From WJKP01 sp964531215 (GTDB lineage Bacteria > Patescibacteriota > Patescibacteriia > CAIXNZ01): 22,611 nucleotides of DNA. This document shows, in pieces, positions 19,578 through 22,611 of this stretch. Position 1 is the first letter of the stretch. The number at the start of each line of letters is the position of its first letter. The DNA lies in contig CAZHFK010000015.1 of the NCBI GenBank assembly GCA_964531215.1, positions 1-22,611 on the forward strand. The letters are read 5' to 3'. The position numbers and the translations under genes are program-made. A model generated the notes under the pieces. That model saw only the letters and a program-made list of their open reading frames with translations, was not told the DNA's origin and ran no database searches.

Positions 19578-19853
19578 ATGCCCAGACCCAGAAATTTAAG
19601 ACGGATTAATTTTCAGCCAAATGTAACTTATTTCAAGCCGCAGGGCGTGCCCATGAGGTTTTTAGAAATAGTTGAATTAACTACCGAAGAAGCAGAAGCA
19701 CTACGTTTAAAAAATATTGAGAATTTTGACCAAGAAACAGCTGCTAAAAAAATGAATACTTCCCAATCAACCTTTCAACGTATTTTAAATTCCGCCTATA
19801 AAAAAATCAGTCAAGCTTTAATCAATGGCCAAGCGATTAAAATAATTAAATAA
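19578..19853 (+). CDS. DUF134 helix-turn-helix regulator
   Basis: The 91-residue protein begins MPRPRNLRRI, has FKPQGVPMRFLEIVELTTEE and EAEALRLKNIENF, then a sigma70-region-4-like helix-turn-helix DQETAAKKMNTSQSTFQRILNSAYKKI. DUF134 genes often lie in NifX and MinD-ferredoxin clusters. It is the likely regulator of this operon and the candidate ligand of the palindrome at 13831-13850. It is 11 nt after the CDF-NifX gene and 6 nt before the thioredoxin gene. Confidence 0.93.
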   Translation: MPRPRNLRRINFQPNVTYFKPQGVPMRFLEIVELTTEEAEALRLKNIENFDQETAAKKMNTSQSTFQRILNSAYKKISQALINGQAIKIIK

Positions 19854-19859
19854 AAAATC

Positions 19860-20132
19860 ATGAAAGTTTTAAAATTTGGCGCTGTTTGGTGTCCTGGCTG
19901 TTTGGTTATGAAACCAAGATGGCAGGAGATTGAACAGAAACTGCCCTGGCTTAAAACAGAATACTATGATATTGATAAAGATAAGGATATGGTTCAAAAA
20001 TATAATATTGAATCAGAAACAATCCCTACTTTTATTTTTTTAAATAAACAAAGTGAGGAATTTTTACGCTTACACGGAGAAATCAATAAACAAAAATTAA
20101 TTGAAATTATTAAAAAAAATAAAGATAAATAA
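19860..20132 (+). CDS. Thioredoxin-like protein (WCPGC)
   Basis: The 90-residue cytoplasmic thioredoxin fold has active site VWCPGC (C13 and C16; thioredoxin itself has CGPC) and the cis-proline motif IESETIPTFIF. There is no signal peptide. It probably passes electrons to the CcdA-like membrane protein encoded 4 nt downstream, or reduces cysteines of the operon's metal proteins. Length is short but normal for small redox proteins of this type. Confidence 0.9.
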   Translation: MKVLKFGAVWCPGCLVMKPRWQEIEQKLPWLKTEYYDIDKDKDMVQKYNIESETIPTFIFLNKQSEEFLRLHGEINKQKLIEIIKKNKDK

Positions 20133-20136
20133 ATTT

Positions 20137-21339
20137 ATGTCAAAACTAAGATCAGTCGTAGTTTTTTTTATTTTACTGACAATCTTATTGCCAAGCTTTG
20201 TCGTTGCCCAAGAAAAACCTTTAAATGTTTACTTTTTCTGGGGCGAAGGCTGCCCTCATTGTGATAAAGAAAAAGAATATTTACAAAAAATAAAAAATAA
20301 TTACGAGCGAGTAATTATTAATGATTTTGAAGTTTATAATAATAGTCAAAACACTAAACTTTTACAAAAAATAAGCCAAGAAACCGACATTAATGTCAAT
20401 GGGGTGCCATTAATTATTATTGGTGATAAAGCTTTAGTTGGTTTTCTCAATGAAAAAACAACCGGCCAGCAAATTAGAAAATTAATAGATGAATGCCTGG
20501 CCAACCAATGTCCTGATATAATCAGTCAAATTATCAATAAAACACCCAAAACGTCATCCCAACCATTGCCAGAACCCCAAAAAAATAATGACAATTATTT
20601 AATCAATTTACCTTTAATTGGTGAAATTGATGCCAAAGCTTTTTCCTTGCCGGTTTTAACAATAATAATCGCGGCAATTGATGGCTTTAATCCTTGCGCC
20701 ATGTGGGTTTTGCTGTTTTTAATCAGCCTGTTATTGGGCATGGAAAACAAAAAAAGAATGTGGGCTTTGGGTTCGGCTTTTATTTTGGCTTCGGGAATTG
20801 TTTATTTTTTATTTTTATCAGCCTGGTTAAATCTTTTTTTGTTTATTGGTTTTATTTTTTGGGTAAGAATTATAATTGGACTGATCGCAATAGGTAGCGG
20901 TTCTTATCATCTATGGGATTTTTATAAAAACAAACCTGGCTGTAAAGTGGTCAAGGGAGAGTTAAGAGAAAAAGTTTTTACTAATCTTAAATTTATTACC
21001 AAAATCCCTTCTTTTGGATTAGCTTTACTTGGCATGATTATTATTGCTTTTGCTGTTAATTTAATCGAACTGGTTTGTTCAGCCGGATTACCAGCCATTT
21101 ATACTAATGTTTTATCATTATCAGACATATCAAGCTTAGAATATTACTTGCTCTTACTTTTATATATTATTATTTTCATGCTGGACGATATGTTTGTTTT
21201 TGCCGTTGCTATGCTGACTTTAAGAGCCACGGGAATCAGCACAAAATACACTCGCTATGCAAATCTAATCGGTGGTATAATTATTTTGATTTTAGGTTTT
21301 TTACTTATTTTAAAACCCGAATGGTTAATGTTTAGTTAA
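20137..21339 (+). CDS. Thiol-redox membrane protein: extracytoplasmic CPHC domain plus CcdA/DsbD-like channel
   Basis: The 400-residue protein has a signal/anchor (about 1-24), then a thioredoxin/glutaredoxin-like domain with WGEGCPHCDKEKEYL (C39, C42) and NVNGVPLIIIG. A linker leads to six or so membrane segments from about 170. FNPCAMW (C187) and LVCSAGLPA (C314) form the cysteine pair expected of CcdA/DsbD-type electron carriers. The protein should move reducing power from the cytoplasmic thioredoxin to the outside CPHC domain. ATG 20137 follows the thioredoxin stop by 4 nt; a longer frame from 20101 lacks support. It is the last gene of the operon. Confidence 0.88.
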   Translation: MSKLRSVVVFFILLTILLPSFVVAQEKPLNVYFFWGEGCPHCDKEKEYLQKIKNNYERVIINDFEVYNNSQNTKLLQKISQETDINVNGVPLIIIGDKALVGFLNEKTTGQQIRKLIDECLANQCPDIISQIINKTPKTSSQPLPEPQKNNDNYLINLPLIGEIDAKAFSLPVLTIIIAAIDGFNPCAMWVLLFLISLLLGMENKKRMWALGSAFILASGIVYFLFLSAWLNLFLFIGFIFWVRIIIGLIAIGSGSYHLWDFYKNKPGCKVVKGELREKVFTNLKFITKIPSFGLALLGMIIIAFAVNLIELVCSAGLPAIYTNVLSLSDISSLEYYLLLLLYIIIFMLDDMFVFAVAMLTLRATGISTKYTRYANLIGGIIILILGFLLILKPEWLMFS

Positions 21340-21366
21340 TTTCTATTTAACAACTTAATAAATAAA

Positions 21367-21400
21367 AAAGAGCCGTTAACCCCTTACCAAACGGCTCTTT
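21367..21400. terminator. Bidirectional terminator
   Basis: AAAGAGCCGTT (21367-21377) pairs with AACGGCTCTTT (21390-21400) around a 12-nt loop, with A-rich left and T-rich right flanks. It ends both the metal operon and the convergent gene, whose stop codon overlaps its right arm. Confidence 0.85.
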
Positions 21401-22436
21401 ATTTTAACTTCCAATAAAAAGGATTGTTATTTAAATAAATAATCAGACTAACAATCACCCAAATTGTAACAATAACTATTACTACAAAAACACAAAGAAA
21501 AATAAATGTACCTATCAAACGTAAATATTGCTGGATATATTTGTCTTTGCTTTGCCACAATTTTTCATTATAAGCAATCACTTGCTCAAATAAAGATTGG
21601 GCTTTTATTTTTAATTTCACTGTCCAGGAACTTTTATCCGGCTCGACGAGCTTTTGTTCTTTTTCAATTTCAGGCTGCGAATCCGGTTCTTCTGTGCCTT
21701 CATATTTACGTTGCAATCTAGCTAATAATCCTTGGCCAAGTCCTTGCGAAAAACGTTCAGGCCATAATTCAATTAATTGTTGTTCTACTTGTTCAAGTAA
21801 AGCTTGGGCGTCTTCAAACCGAGCATAGCGATTATAAATCGCTTCCAAAATCTCGTTTTGAATTTCCAGTGATTCTTGCCTTAGATTCACCAAGGGCAAA
21901 AACCAGCTATGCGCTGTTTTAGCCAAAATCGATTGGACAAAATCAATACTGACCTTACTGGCTTCCACAAAATGCTCGTTAGCGTCATGGCAATTCTTTA
22001 ACTTAATCAGAATAACCGCGATTTTAAGATGCACATGAGTATCTTTATCAGGAAGAAAAATCACATTGGCTAGTTCTTGATTTAAATCATAATAATTGCT
22101 TAAAACTGACCGGTAAATTTCAAAATTTTTCTGGAATAAATCATTCTCAGGATCAAACGCAGCCGCGCTAATAAAAGCTTTTTCAGCAGTTTGTAAACAG
22201 GAATCATCTCCTTTCTGCCTGTAAAACAAAAGGGCATAAACACCCAAATTATTCCAAAAAAAGAAATTTGGCTCGGTCAACCCTTTGTTTAAGAGCCAAT
22301 TAAGCAACTCCCAGGCTAAATTTACTTGGCCTATTTTTTCCAAAAATAAAGCCAAATAAACATATAAATCCACCGGAACATATTTAAAACTGAAATAACG
22401 CAAAAATTCAAAACAAAAAGCCAGCTTTTGCTTCAT
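21399..22436 (-). CDS. TPR-like helical protein with C-terminal membrane anchor
   Basis: The 345-residue protein is rich in helical repeats in the first 240 residues (VYLALFLEKIGQVNLAWELL, FWNNLGVYALLFYRQ, TAEKAFISAAAFDPENDLF resemble TPR units). A Glu-rich, probably disordered linker follows, then a single hydrophobic segment (about 312-336, IFLCVFVVIVIVTIWVIVSL) near the C-terminus, giving a tail-anchored topology with the repeats in the cytoplasm. No named family is recognised. A strong SD (AAAGGAGGTG) precedes ATG 22436 with 7- to 8-nt spacing. Confidence 0.75.
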   Translation of the reverse strand: MKQKLAFCFEFLRYFSFKYVPVDLYVYLALFLEKIGQVNLAWELLNWLLNKGLTEPNFFFWNNLGVYALLFYRQKGDDSCLQTAEKAFISAAAFDPENDLFQKNFEIYRSVLSNYYDLNQELANVIFLPDKDTHVHLKIAVILIKLKNCHDANEHFVEASKVSIDFVQSILAKTAHSWFLPLVNLRQESLEIQNEILEAIYNRYARFEDAQALLEQVEQQLIELWPERFSQGLGQGLLARLQRKYEGTEEPDSQPEIEKEQKLVEPDKSSWTVKLKIKAQSLFEQVIAYNEKLWQSKDKYIQQYLRLIGTFIFLCVFVVIVIVTIWVIVSLIIYLNNNPFYWKLK

Positions 22437-22443
22437 TGTTCAT

Positions 22444-22453
22444 CACCTCCTTT
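22444..22453 (-). promoter_or_regulatory. Strong Shine-Dalgarno of the TPR-like gene
   Basis: AAAGGAGGTG on the minus strand. It decides start 22436 over the ATG at 22443, which is too close to the SD and opens only an 11-codon frame. Confidence 0.75.
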
Positions 22454-22495
22454 GCTTTTTTAATTTAAATGTTAAGGTGCGCCTATTGATTTTAA

Positions 22496-22524
22496 AAATT
22501 AACATAACCAGCCTTGATTGTCAA
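22496..22524 (-). promoter_or_regulatory. Promoter of the TPR-like gene
   Basis: TTGACA (22524-22519), 17 bp, TAATTT (22501-22496) on the minus strand. The -35 is perfect and the -10 is weak, which suits a regulated promoter. Confidence 0.5.
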
Positions 22525-22532
22525 TAACTTGT

Positions 22533-22589
22533 ATAGTTAACACCAAGGGGTTACAGATAGTATACTTAAAGGTAACACATGTTAACTAT
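22533..22589. promoter_or_regulatory. Nested inverted repeats in a probable divergent control region
   Basis: ATAGTTAACA (22533-22542) is complementary to TGTTAACTAT (22580-22589). Between them GTTAC (22550-22554) and GTAAC (22572-22576) flank AGTATACT (22559-22566). A plus-strand promoter TTAACA (22537-22542), 18 bp, TATACT (22561-22566) overlaps these repeats. The arrangement suggests operators for a gene starting at or beyond the right edge (an ATG lies at 22603). Confidence 0.45.
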
Positions 22590-22611
22590 TAAATTAAGCT
22601 ATATGAACAAG

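Overview
The window is AT-rich, densely packed and mostly SD-poor. It looks like a chromosomal segment of a Candidate Phyla Radiation (Patescibacteria/Parcubacteria-like) bacterium, probably assembled from a metagenome because a 10-N scaffold gap lies inside one gene. The taxonomic call is inference. It rests on the compact rpmF-nusB-rnc order, a CarS-type CDP-archaeol synthase homologue in a bacterial setting, many small lineage-restricted ORFs, short palindromic repeats between genes, and a lack of Shine-Dalgarno motifs at most starts. TGA and TAA are both used as stops, so there is no sign of TGA recoding.

Layout. 1-1150 (minus): a CDP-alcohol phosphatidyltransferase (cut by the left edge) and a CarS-like CTP transferase. 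1298-1454: a small stand-alone transcription unit with a perfect promoter, a strong SD, a 9-codon ORF and a terminator. 1472-1836: a tRNA unit in which a tRNA-Arg(UCG) is split exactly in the anticodon loop by 146 nt that contain a second, complete tRNA-Arg(UCG). The split tRNA also carries a 22-nt GNRA hairpin in its D loop. 1847-3931: an accessory block between tRNA-Arg and tRNA-Lys, with a DUF2971 gene (holding the N gap), a possible PD-(D/E)XK-like protein and a palindrome-disrupted small ORF. 3988-7182 (plus): tRNA-Lys, a nucleoside deoxyribosyltransferase-like protein, a MazG-like/PEP-utiliser fusion, a tiny Lys-rich protein, a CYTH protein, a phospholipase C-like protein and an unknown protein. 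7337-9222 (minus): rpmF, nusB, a small gene that is only continuous through a -1 frameshift, and rnc. 9413-13719 (minus): a metallo-beta-lactamase-fold protein, a histone-H1-like Lys-rich membrane protein with four 17-residue repeats, and gyrA.

13817-21400 (plus) is the main find: a tightly packed operon of anaerobe-type metal and redox genes. In order they are DUF5320, a Zn-ribbon/Gly-Arg protein, two NifX-like proteins, a MinD-type ATPase with inserted ferredoxin domain, an unknown small protein, a 2[4Fe-4S] ferredoxin with an RG-rich tail, a ZIP transporter, a second MinD-ferredoxin ATPase, a CDF transporter fused to a NifX-like domain, a DUF134 regulator, a thioredoxin, and a CcdA/DsbD-like membrane protein with an extracytoplasmic CPHC domain. 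Its parts match the kind of cluster that encodes the orange-protein (ORP) complex in sulfate reducers. Here metal import and export and a trans-membrane thiol relay are joined to it. The operon starts at a sigma70-type promoter overlapped by a near-perfect palindrome and ends at a bidirectional terminator shared with a convergent membrane-anchored TPR-like gene.

The main points for follow-up are the nested split tRNA, the frameshift gene between nusB and rnc, the ORP-like metal operon with its CDF-NifX fusion, the MazG/PEP-utiliser fusion, and the family of palindromic insertions.
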